Source: Blastocladiella britannica (taxonomy: Eukaryota; Blastocladiomycota; Blastocladiomycetes; Blastocladiales; Blastocladiaceae). Taken from it: a stretch of 20,367 bases of DNA. The notes beneath the pieces are model-generated. The model had not been told where the DNA came from. It ran no database searches and worked only from the letters and a program-made list of their open reading frames with translations. Shown here in pieces: positions 9,595 to 18,037 of this stretch (position 1 is its first letter; each line of letters opens with the position of its first letter). Both the position numbers and the translations under genes were made by a program. Where the stretch lies: positions 1 through 20,367 of the forward strand of contig MU624854.1 of the NCBI GenBank assembly GCA_025349905.2, in the 5' to 3' direction.

Positions 9595-11370
9595 ATGGCG
9601 TCTCTCAGCAACTACATTGGCGGCAAAACCGTTCCCGCGACCGAGCCCAGCGAGTGGATTGACGTGACCACTCCCCACACTACCGCGACGATTGCCCGCG
9701 TTCCCGTGTCTTCGCAGCAGGACGTGGATGCCGCTGTAGGTGCCGCCAAGGTACGCAGATCCATTCATTTTCTTCTCTATATTTCGCCCGCGTGTGCTGA
9801 TTATTGCCCTTTTTTTAAAGACGGCCTTTGCCACCTGGTCCTCGCGCACGCTCAAGGACCGCACGCAGATTATGCTGCGCTACCACCATCTCGTGGCATC
9901 CAAGTATGCGGACGAGCTTGCGGAACTCATTGTCAAGGAGCACGGCAAGACCAAGGCCGAGAGTCTGGCGGAAGTGGCCAAAGGTTCCCTTTTCTTTCAC
10001 TGCTTCCCTTCCAATTCCATTTTGGCAACAATTGATCTCTTGTGCACTTTTAGCCAACGAAACGGTCGAGTACGCGTGCGCGCTCCCCGAACTCGCTGGC
10101 GGTCGCATCCAGGAAGTGTCGCGCGGCGTCATGTGCCACGACGTGCGTGTGCCGCTTGGGGTGACGGTGGCGATTGTGCCCTTCAACTTCCCAATGATGG
10201 TTCCGCACTGGACGCTGCCGATCGCGCTGGTGCTCGGCAATACGGTGGTGCTCAAGCCCTCGGAGAAGGTGCCGCTAACCATGATGCGCTGCGCCGAGAT
10301 TCTGGCCGAGGCCGGACTGCCCGCTGGCGTCTTCAACATTGTGCACGGAACCGTGAAGGTCGTGCAGTCGCTGATTGACCACAAGGATGTGGCCGCCGTG
10401 TCGTTTGTCGGCACGTCGCACGTGGCGGCGCAGATCCGGTCCCGCGCCACCGCTGCGGGCAAGCGTTGTATCGCGCTCGGCGGCGCCAAGAACCACTTGG
10501 TGGCTGCCCCCGATGCGGACATTACCATGGCTGCCGCTGACATTGTTTCCAGTTTCTGCGGATGCTCGGGCCAGCGCTGTATGGCAGCGTCTGTGTTGCT
10601 GGTAGTGGGCGAGAACCAGCCGCTGGTTGACAAGATTGTCGAGCGCGCCAAGGCGCTGACCACTAAGGAGATTGGGCCCGTCATCGACGAGCCGAGCGTC
10701 AAGCGAATCACTGGCTAGTACGTTTTTTCCTTCATGGCTTTCCACTTTATTTCTGCTAATATAAAACCAAAAAAATCGTAGTATCGAGGACGCAGAGCGG
10801 AGCGGTGCCAGGGTGCTTTTGGATGGCCGTCCGTGGACCGCGGCGCACCGCCCCGGGACGTTCGTCGGGCCAACTGTGCTGCTCCACACCAACGCCGCCG
10901 ACCGTGCACTTCACGATGAGATCTTTGGCCCGGTGATTTCGATCCTCGAGGTCAAGACCATTGACGAGGCGCTTGCCATCGAGGCGGCGTGCCCTTACGG
11001 TAATGCTGCGTGCATCTACACGTCGTCGGGCTTTACTGCCGAGTACGCGAGCAAGCGGTTCACTGCCGGCATGGTTGGCGTCAACATTGGCGGTATGTTT
11101 CCTTTGGTATTGTTCGCGAGTGTATATCTGACCATTTTTGACTACAAACAGTCCCGGTTCCTCGCGAGCCGTTTTCGTTTGGCGGATGGGGTACGTCGCG
11201 TTACGGCGATGTGGACATTACGGTACGTTTTCATTATTCCTTTTTTTCTCTCTTGGTCTGGCAACTCATTTCCTTATTTGTAGGGCGACGGCGCGACCGA
11301 GTTCTTTACCATGCGCAAGAAGATTACCACAAAGTGGGCCATCCCCACTGAGCGGAGCTGGCTCAACTGA
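9595..11370 (+). CDS. ALDH6A1: Methylmalonate-semialdehyde dehydrogenase (CoA-acylating, ALDH6 family)
   Basis: Six exons, 9595-9750, 9821-9983, 10054-10717, 10782-11092, 11152-11222 and 11284-11370, give 483 residues with all phases consistent. The protein covers the whole aldehyde dehydrogenase fold: YIGGK at the start, substrate/cofactor segment VPFNFPMMVPHW, LKPSEKVP, SFVGTS, then catalytic Cys282 in GQRCMAA, and EIFGPV near the end. The usual ALDH general-base Glu motif is replaced by LGGAKNH, which with PFNFPMMVP is the hallmark of the ALDH6/MMSDH branch. The family converts methylmalonate or malonate semialdehyde plus CoA and NAD+ to propionyl- or acetyl-CoA in valine, beta-alanine and inositol breakdown. 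The animal enzyme carries about 30 residues of mitochondrial presequence that are absent here, and a stop lies five codons upstream in frame, so the short start is firm. It follows the Galpha gene in the same direction. Confidence 0.93.
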
Positions 11371-11453
11371 TCGATTGTCATTTTCGAATGGAAATGGAAA
11401 TGTCTCATTACTTTCATAGCGTCTCATCCACCATCACTCGATATTACCGCACC

Positions 11454-12383
11454 ATGCCGTCGTCCTGCCACTGCGCGCTCGCGGTATTTTCCATGAGCGA
11501 TCACCAGAGCGAAGCTCATGTCAGTATTGCCGCCGATTTCCCACTCGACATCATTGATCCTCACCTGTCCGGCAACCGCATAAACTATTGCGCTGGATTT
11601 GAGCTCGATGCTCGCATCACCTGTCCTACATTGGTGAGGAGCGAGTGGATTACAACCACACTACGACAACTGATAGAGAAGCACTCGCTTGGAACCATTT
11701 CCATGTCGGTGCCGCTGAGCACCGGCTCCTGCTCTTGTGCGTTACCCAAGTGTTTTCCTTTACAGTATGGTGACTTACGCCCGTGTGAAGCCATCTATTG
11801 TCGAGTAACGGTACCACAACTACGTCCTCCACTCGTATTGCCGCGCATTATGCTAGAGATCCAAGTGTCCAATCCTGCACCAAAAGACTTGATTTCCCAG
11901 GCGCTGACCACGGCTTTCACGGTCCATATTGTTCCAGTTCTCTCTCATTTGAGGGATCCAGCATTCCTGGCCAAGTGTCGAGGTGCACTGGCGCATGCGG
12001 ACAAGCTGGCTTCGGGCCTTGGTGCTCTGCTCTGCGCTCGGTCGACGCGAACCCTCCAGGATGCAAAGGAAAGGGACGGTAATGCGCCGCCGCCACACGA
12101 ACTCGGCAACCCGGATGCGGTGGCTCGCGTCGTATCGGCGACACTGGTCTGGCCACTGCTTCGCGACGCCGTCGTTGCTGCGACGCATCAGTCTCACTTG
12201 GTGAGTTCATCATCCCCATCTGCGATACCAATCGGTCCAGATGTTGGCGATTTGATGGTGGTCGACGACCCCTTCTCACCAAATCCTTTGCCAACGGACA
12301 TTTTTCCGATGGAGGCAAGAAGCAATGTCTTGATGTCGCCGCCGTACCCGACCCCGGCATCGCAAGATCCGTTTGGAGGTTAG
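11454..12383 (+). CDS. Hypothetical protein with DPF-containing disordered tail
   Basis: A single uninterrupted frame gives about 309 residues from the ATG at 11454. The frame is open from an earlier ATG at 11388, but that is only 17 bases past the dehydrogenase stop, so I prefer 11454. I do not recognise the family. The first 170 residues alternate hydrophobic strands and are Cys-rich (CHC, CSC, CF, CEAIYC). A likely helical stretch follows (roughly DLISQALTTAFTVHIVPVLS and onward). The final 80 residues are Ser/Pro/Asp-rich and contain DPFSPNPL and end QDPFGG. I thought of an XRCC4/XLF-like protein because of the strand-then-helix order, but this is only an impression. No signal peptide or membrane segment is evident. 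A low-complexity-free, uninterrupted frame in a tight gap supports it being real. Confidence 0.6.
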   Translation: MPSSCHCALAVFSMSDHQSEAHVSIAADFPLDIIDPHLSGNRINYCAGFELDARITCPTLVRSEWITTTLRQLIEKHSLGTISMSVPLSTGSCSCALPKCFPLQYGDLRPCEAIYCRVTVPQLRPPLVLPRIMLEIQVSNPAPKDLISQALTTAFTVHIVPVLSHLRDPAFLAKCRGALAHADKLASGLGALLCARSTRTLQDAKERDGNAPPPHELGNPDAVARVVSATLVWPLLRDAVVAATHQSHLVSSSSPSAIPIGPDVGDLMVVDDPFSPNPLPTDIFPMEARSNVLMSPPYPTPASQDPFGG

Positions 12384-12572
12384 TTTCATTTTTTTGGGCA
12401 ATGGAAGCTTCTCCAGCTCATATCTGATGTGCAATGCATATAACGATCAACGACCCTGATTGTTTGGCTGGAAAGTGTGTGCTCTCGAATAAATAGCCGT
12501 TGGATCCCCGCTGCAACCTCCACTGCACCCTACAGCAGCAGTCCCTATTTACATACCTTCATCTCGATAAAC

Positions 12573-13735
12573 ATGTCTGGCATTACAGTCACCCAGGGAG
12601 TTCCCGACAGCGAAGTCGCCACCAAGTTTCATACCGACGGCCTGTTTGATGTGCCCGCGTACTTTGTCTTTGTACGTTCTTTTCATGTTGGTCTGGCATT
12701 CAAAACCAAAAACTGACGCGAGAATGCAAAAAAAAATAGGCACGTGAGGTCCTCGAGATGGCTGTGGTGATTGCAGTGCTCGTGACGTTCATCAACCGCA
12801 TTTTGTACAACGACCCGGAGTTGCGGTCACGCATGACGCGCCAAGTGTACTTGGGTGCGGCCGCCGGCCTGGTGGTGTGTCTGGCGATTGCCGCAGCGTT
12901 CATCATTGCGTTCCAGGTGTTTCGCGTCGACGTGTGGGGCTCGGACCATTTCGAGCAACTGTGGCAGGGCATCTTCAAGCTGGTCGCGACGCTCATGATC
13001 ACGTTCATGTGCTTCACGATGATCAAGGCCGAGTACTGGCAGCTCAAGTGGGAGCAGAAGCTGCGAGCTGCCGCGCGCGAGGCCGTCAACAGCGCCGCGG
13101 GCGCCGCGGGCCTGGATGGCGCACGTCAACGATGGGCCATGTTCATCCTGCCGTTCACGGTGGTCATTCGCGAGGGACTGGAGGCACTGGTCCTGCTGGG
13201 CGGCACGTCGGCTTCGGCATCGGCCAAGTCCATCATCCTGCCGGCCATCACCGGGACCCTGACGGGCGTGGCAATTGGATGGCTCGTGTGGCGCGGCGGC
13301 CGGTCCATGGTGCTCACGCGGTACATTCAGATCTCAACCGGGTTCCTGCTGCTGGTGGCCGCTGGTCTGTTTGCCAGCTGCGAGCACGAGTTTGAGGAGC
13401 TGGCCGACACCGAGACCGTGTGGGTCGAGTTTGGCGACGACTGGGACAAGGAGGAGGGCAATGTGTTTGCGCAGTTCCTGGGGCTCATGGGCTGGACCAA
13501 CAAGTGGACCATGGGCACCACGCTGTCATACATTGGCTACTGGGTCGTGGTCCTGCCGCTCATGTACGTGTACTGGCGCCGCCAGTCGGTCGCGGCCGAC
13601 CGCATGAAGGCCGAAGCCGAAACCGACCGCCAGCTTACCGAGAGCGAGCTGGGCGAGGGCACTGCCGTTGGCGCCGGTATCTCTGGCGATGTTCCCGCCG
13701 ACGACACCAAGGGCAAGTACTCGCCCGTCGAGTAA
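12573..13735 (+). CDS. FTR1: High-affinity iron permease, Ftr1 family
   Basis: Two exons, 12573-12671 and 12740-13735 (intron 12672-12739, 68 nt, donor GTACGT), give 364 residues. Both iron-binding RExLE motifs are present: REVLE at 35-39, straight after the intron and at the start of the first membrane helix, and REGLE at 177-181 in the fourth. The segment GSDHFEQLWQGIFKLVATLM matches the Ftr1 G-S-x-E-x-LWEGIF region, and about seven hydrophobic helices can be drawn. An acidic stretch (EHEFEEL, GDDWDKEEG) between the last two helices fits the external loop involved in iron uptake. The family takes ferric iron from a Fet3-type multicopper oxidase at the plasma membrane; no such oxidase lies in this window. 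The C-terminal tail is hydrophilic and Glu/Asp-rich. The first motif has Val where Gly or Ala is more common, which the family tolerates at this position. Confidence 0.93.
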
Positions 13736-13761
13736 ATTGTGTGTGTTCATTTAGACTTGGT

Positions 13762-13767
13762 AATAAA
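13762..13767 (+). promoter_or_regulatory. Putative polyadenylation signal AATAAA of FTR1
   Basis: AATAAA lies 27 bases past the FTR1 stop, within the 62-base gap separating it from the convergent NAD kinase stop codon. The two transcripts probably overlap at their 3' ends. Confidence 0.5.
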
Positions 13768-13797
13768 TCATTGTACTTCTGTGTTGTGTGTATTTGG

Positions 13798-16133
13798 TCA
13801 AAGCTTGTTGGATTTGGTCCCGGTCTGAGGAGTTCCCGATCGGCGCGTGGTGGTCGGCGGCGGCGGCAAAGCGTCGTCATTGTCGTGGCTGCGCTCGTCC
13901 ATGCACTCGCCTCCACCGCGGCGGCTAGTCGCAACATCAGGACCGGAATCGACCTCATCGTCATCGTCGTCGTCGTCGCACACGTGCTCAAACTCGCTGT
14001 CGCTCTCATCGCCCGAAAGCGACCCGGCCGATCCGTGACCAGCAAGCGACGACGAGTCGGACCCAGCTGGGTTGCGCAGTGGCCGGTTGAACGCGTTGGT
14101 GGTTCCGGTGCTCCGGACCGCCGCTGGCTTAATGATGCTTGCGTTGGCGGTGGTGGTCGCCGGTGTCGTTGTGACATGACGAGAACTGCCGCTGCCGACG
14201 CTGCTGCTGCTGCTCGACGACTTCTTGTGGCGGGCGGCAGAAGTCGACGCGTCGGCACCAGCTCCAGGGACCGTCGGCGCAAACGCCTTTTGCCGCTGCC
14301 GCTCGTTCCAGTGCAAGCAACGAGCGAGCGAGTGGAACCAGTCGCGCGACTGGTCCTGGTGGCAGATGGTCGGGAACGGGTACTTGGACGCCGTGATGGA
14401 GACAAAGTCGCCTTGCTTGAGCTCGATGCGATGGCGACCGTCAAACGAGGCCTATTATTATTGATATTGAGTACGTGGATAAATAAATAAAAAACAGTTA
14501 AGAAGACGTACCCACGCAGTGTTGCGGCTGCCCCCAGGCACGCACACCTTGATTTCCATGCCGTCCGGCAGCAACATGGGCCGGAAACTCAGCGTGTGCG
14601 GGCAGATCGGGGTGACCAGCACCGCCTGCACTTCCGGGTGCACGATCGACCCGCCGGCTGACAGCGAGTATGCGGTGGATCCGGTAGGCGTGGACACCAC
14701 CAGCCCGTCGGCCTGCACCGTGGTTAAGTGGCGCTCGTCGCCAAACAGTTCGAGCTGCGACATGTACGCCGAGGGTCCCCGGTCCACCACCAGCTCGTTG
14801 AGCACCGTGAACGTGCTGCAGGTGACCAGGAGTCCGCCGTGCCGGAACGTGCGCGGCGGCGGCAGCCACGGGTCGCTTGACGTTGCCGCCGCCGCCGCCT
14901 GGCCAGAGACTGCGGCGCCCGCGCTGCTGGCGGCCGAAGAGTGCTTTGCTCCCGCCCCTGGCATGGCGTTTGGGGTGAGCGACAAGGACGCGCGCCGGGT
15001 TTGGGCAATCATGGGCGCAAATGCCGCCGACAATGGGGAGATGGGGGTCGGCTCCACTACTTGTTGCTGCTGCGGCGCAACCATGTCTGTCGGGCTCGCG
15101 CACGGACTGGTATCGGTCACCACTTTTCCATTGGTGGTCGCCACCGCCTGCGCGACCGCGGCCATGTCGGCCATGTTGCGGAGCGACTCGCATCGGCGAC
15201 GGGGCAGCTCGGCCGCTGCAGCCGTTGGATTCTCGGCGGTGGAAGTGTGGTGATGGTGGTGATGGTGATGCTGGTCGTGGTTGTCTTCATAACTTTCGAG
15301 ATCGTCCTCGCCGTCCAAGAGATCTGGTGCAGGCGTCGACGAGTACACGGTGCACGCAAACCGCATGCGCAGGTTGACGCGGGCACCCCGCTCAAACACC
15401 GACTTGAGCAGATGCTTGTACCGCGCAAAGTCGAATACGGTCAGGAACCCAAGCGATCCTGTTAATTCATTTCATTGTCAATATATCGCACAGGCATGTG
15501 TGATCCAATTTAAAGATAAATACCAAGATGGAATGGAATCACCGGCGGCACCACGCCCTGGAAGAGCCAGCTCGTGTACAGGACGGTGCCGTCCCCACCG
15601 AGAGTGACGACAAAATCAATGATCTCGGGCTCGTCAGCGCACAGCTGCGGGGTCCAAAAGTGGATTTGCTCGGCGTACGCGTCCGAGTTGCGCGCCAGCT
15701 GCCCGTAGTCGAATTCCGGGTGGTCGCGGATCGCCGCGTCAATGTACACGGCGACGCGCGACCCGGACCGCGGCACCACATTGTCAATCAGCCACGTGGC
15801 CATGTCGCGCGTCAGCCGCACCAGCGCCGCGTCGTGCAGCTTGGTCACGATCATCACCGTCGACGGCTGGCTCACGCGCACCCGAGCCCGACCAATGTGC
15901 TTGGCGACCTCGCGCACACCCACCACCGTCTCGGCTAGCTTGTGCGTCGGCGTCGACGGCCGCGGCGACCCCTGCTGCTGTTGTTGCTGTTGAGCCGTTG
16001 GCGAGAAGGAGAGGCTTGGGAGCGACGAGCTGCGGGGGCGGCCGCCACCTTTGGTCGGGAATGGACTGAAAGGGCTCGGAGCCCGGCGACCGCTGGTTTG
16101 AGCGGGGATCGAGAGTGGCGGGGGCATTGCCAT
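13798..16133 (-). CDS. NADK: ATP-NAD kinase (NAD/NADH kinase) with long insertion and acidic tail
   Basis: Three exons on the minus strand, 16133-15524, 15458-14512 and 14451-13798, give 736 residues. The kinase core shows GGDGT at 179-183 ([16 protein letters not shown]), [16 protein letters not shown] across the first junction, [11 protein letters not shown], and [25 protein letters not shown], the NAD-binding and catalytic blocks of the family. It phosphorylates NAD to NADP, feeding reductive biosynthesis and redox defence. Compared with the compact family core there are three additions. The first is a Ser/Pro/Gln-rich N-terminus with Q7. The second is an insertion of about 150 residues between VYSS and PRTFRHGG, with H8 and Gln/Ala stretches. 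The third is a C-terminal tail of about 170 residues, Ser/Thr-rich with seven consecutive Asp. No mitochondrial presequence is obvious, so a cytosolic form is most likely. The start is the first ATG after an A-rich leader downstream of a TATA element. Confidence 0.92.
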
Positions 16134-16190
16134 TTTTTCTTTGTTCTTTTTTTTTTTGTCGGAAACCGAAGCGCAATGGGAGGGAATCTG

Positions 16191-16198
16191 TATATATA
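16191..16198 (-). promoter_or_regulatory. TATA-type element upstream of NAD kinase
   Basis: TATATATA lies about 58 bases before the NAD kinase start codon, followed on that strand by an A-rich leader rich in AAAAA/GAAC. Spacing fits a TATA-driven promoter with a short 5' leader. The element sits in the 215-base gap between the Cys-rich membrane protein gene and NAD kinase, which run in the same direction. Confidence 0.45.
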
Positions 16199-16348
16199 AG
16201 AGGAGAGGAGGGTATTGCACGGCAGCGAAGAGCAGATACGTTATTCTTTGCAACCGGACGTGAAGTGCGCGTTGTGGGAGTTGGAGCGAGGACAAGGACT
16301 TAAAAAGCAAGGATTCTCATTCATTACTTTTTGAGCATTCATTGACCC

Positions 16349-17985
16349 TCATAAATCGGCTGTATCTTTGCCCGGAGTCAGCGTGGCCACCAGCACCACG
16401 GAGGGTGATCCACCTTGATCTTGTTGAGAGCTCGTGCTGTCGCCCCACGCCCGACTGCCAGCAATGGTGGGGGGCTGTGCTGCCTTGAACTGCGGCGAGG
16501 TCGGCATCGACGGCAAGTGCAGCGAATCGGAAGACATCATGAGCACAACGTCCGCCTTGGTGGACTGGACAAGCGGCGAGGTGGGCATTGAGGGCAAGTG
16601 CAGAGAGTCGGACGACATCATGAGAGTTGACGACTTGGCTTGCGGCGATGCGGGCGTCGAGGGGAGTGTCAGCGAGTCGGACGAGGCCAAGAGTGCGAAT
16701 TTGGCGGGCGGAATGCTGCCATGGCGCGACGCTGGCAAAGTCGGCGTGAACGGCAGATTGAGCGAGTCGGACGACAGCATAATGTCCGACTTGTCCGGTG
16801 GTGCGGTCGCGCCGGCCATCACTGCTGCCGTCGGGTACGCTGCGGTTGGGTATGCCGCAGTTGGGGACACGGTCGGGTACACGACTGGCGAGTGGGCGGT
16901 GGGCGGAACCGCCGTCTCTGGCAGGTAGTAGCCGCTGACATCGGACGACGCTGCTGTTGCTGCTGGCACCGCCGTTGGTCCCGTCCCCGTCGCTGGCAAA
17001 TAGTACCCACTAGTACTACTGCTACTGAACGGCGGCTGTGCGGTTCCATTTGCTGGTGGCATAGCACCGCCACCTGGCAAGTAGTATCCGCTCGTGCTCG
17101 AGGAAGATTGTTGCGGTTGTGGCAGCAGCACGCCCGTGGTGCCGTCGCTCGCTGACACGTCGTGAGCAGACGTGTAGATTGGCGGCGGCGCGTTACCATC
17201 GCCATCGTCCGTGCTCTTGCCACCAGGGCCAGGTGAATCGCCCGTACCATTGTCCTGTTGCAGGTTGCTACGACGGCGATGCATGAACAGCCCACCCGCC
17301 GCGAGCAGGACAACCAGAGCGCCGGAGGCCATGCCCACCATGATGGGTGTGCCCATGCCGCCTCTATCATCAGGTTTTTCTTTGTTGTTGGGTGCCATCG
17401 TGACCGGCGTCGCCGTCGACTGCGATGAACCATTACTACTGCCACCAGAGGCGCCCGGGAGCGGCGGGAGCGATGTTGGGACATTGGCCACCACGCCAGG
17501 CGAGAACTGACCAGGCACGCAGGTTCCAGAAAGAAGACCATTGCACACGAGGCCATCGGCACACATGTTGTCGGCGCCGGTGGATTTGGCGGAAGTGCAC
17601 GATTCGCCCGAGCCGCGGCGTTTCTCGCAGCTCGTAAGGTTGCAGTACTTGGATGGATCTTTAGGATTCAAATGCGTCAGTCGGCTTGACTTAAACTCGC
17701 AACCTCCAAGCGCACGTACCGTAACCCGAGCACGCTTCAGGGCCGAGGAACGCGTTGCACAATTTTGGAATACAGAGGCCGTCAGAGCAGCTCAATGGCA
17801 CTGTTGGGTACTGGGTGAGTACTTCCTGCGTGAACATTAGGAAACATGTGTTTTGTTCTCGTACCCAATCCAACCTTGCCTGCACAGTCCGCATCCCTTG
17901 AACACGAAATCGACGCGGCCACGACCTGCGCGAGCACCAGTACGGCCAGCGTTGTCTGCAATGATGATTTGACACTGCACTGCAT
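16349..17985 (-). CDS. Putative type I single-pass membrane protein with Cys-rich ectodomain and repeated cytoplasmic motifs
   Basis: Three exons on the minus strand: 17985-17875, 17810-17720 and 17658-16349, giving about 503 residues. The first acceptor is uncertain; an in-frame alternative at 17825 adds five residues. Residues 1-24 form a signal peptide (SLQTTLAVLVLAQVVAAS). Residues about 25-120 are the Cys-rich ectodomain, with repeated C-S-x-D-x-DC and C-x-DGL-x-C type spacings (CSRDADC, CSDGLC, CADGLVC) and an NLT glycosylation sequon. A Ser/Pro/Asn stalk follows, then a helix at about 171-193 with an HRRRS stop-transfer. The cytoplasmic tail of about 310 residues holds three SGYYLP copies, a YPTAAYPTAAYPTAA run and four SSDSL-x-LP-x-x-P-x-x-P copies with TP/SP sites. 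I do not recognise a named family. A cell-surface sensor or wall-associated protein is an inference from topology. It ends 52 bases from the Sec63 stop in tandem. Confidence 0.75.
16490..16790 (-). repeat. Four degenerate coding repeats SSDSLxLPxxPxxP
   Basis: Four copies of a roughly 14-residue motif, at about 16498-16545, 16581-16624, 16650-16690 and 16741-16785, encode SSDSLHLPSMPTSP (twice), SSDSLTLPSTPASP and SSDSLNLPFTPTLP. The first two are nearly identical, pointing to recent duplication. They lie in the predicted cytoplasmic tail. Confidence 0.85.
16918..17105 (-). repeat. Three coding repeats containing SGYYLP
   Basis: Three copies of S-(S/T/V)-SGYYLP are spaced about 25-30 residues apart, each preceded by a Ser-rich run (SSSSTS, SSSSTS, SSDV). 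The Tyr-Tyr pair is invariant. They are separated from the SDSL repeats by the AYPTAAYPTAA run. Confidence 0.85.
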
Positions 17986-18037
17986 CTTTTTATGTTATGC
18001 GCCACGACAAGAGAGAGAAAGCAAAAAAGTCGTAAAT

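Noticed and set aside
11388..11453. Earlier ATG for the hypothetical protein (MEMEMSHYF)
   Set aside because: It is only 17 bases after the preceding stop codon, leaving no room for a 3' end and promoter; the ATG at 11454 is preferred but not proven.
16434..16928. A 164-codon plus-strand frame with repeats
   Set aside because: Its repeats are the reverse-strand reading of the SSDSL/SGYYLP repeats; the minus-strand reading has a signal peptide, Cys-rich domain and membrane helix.
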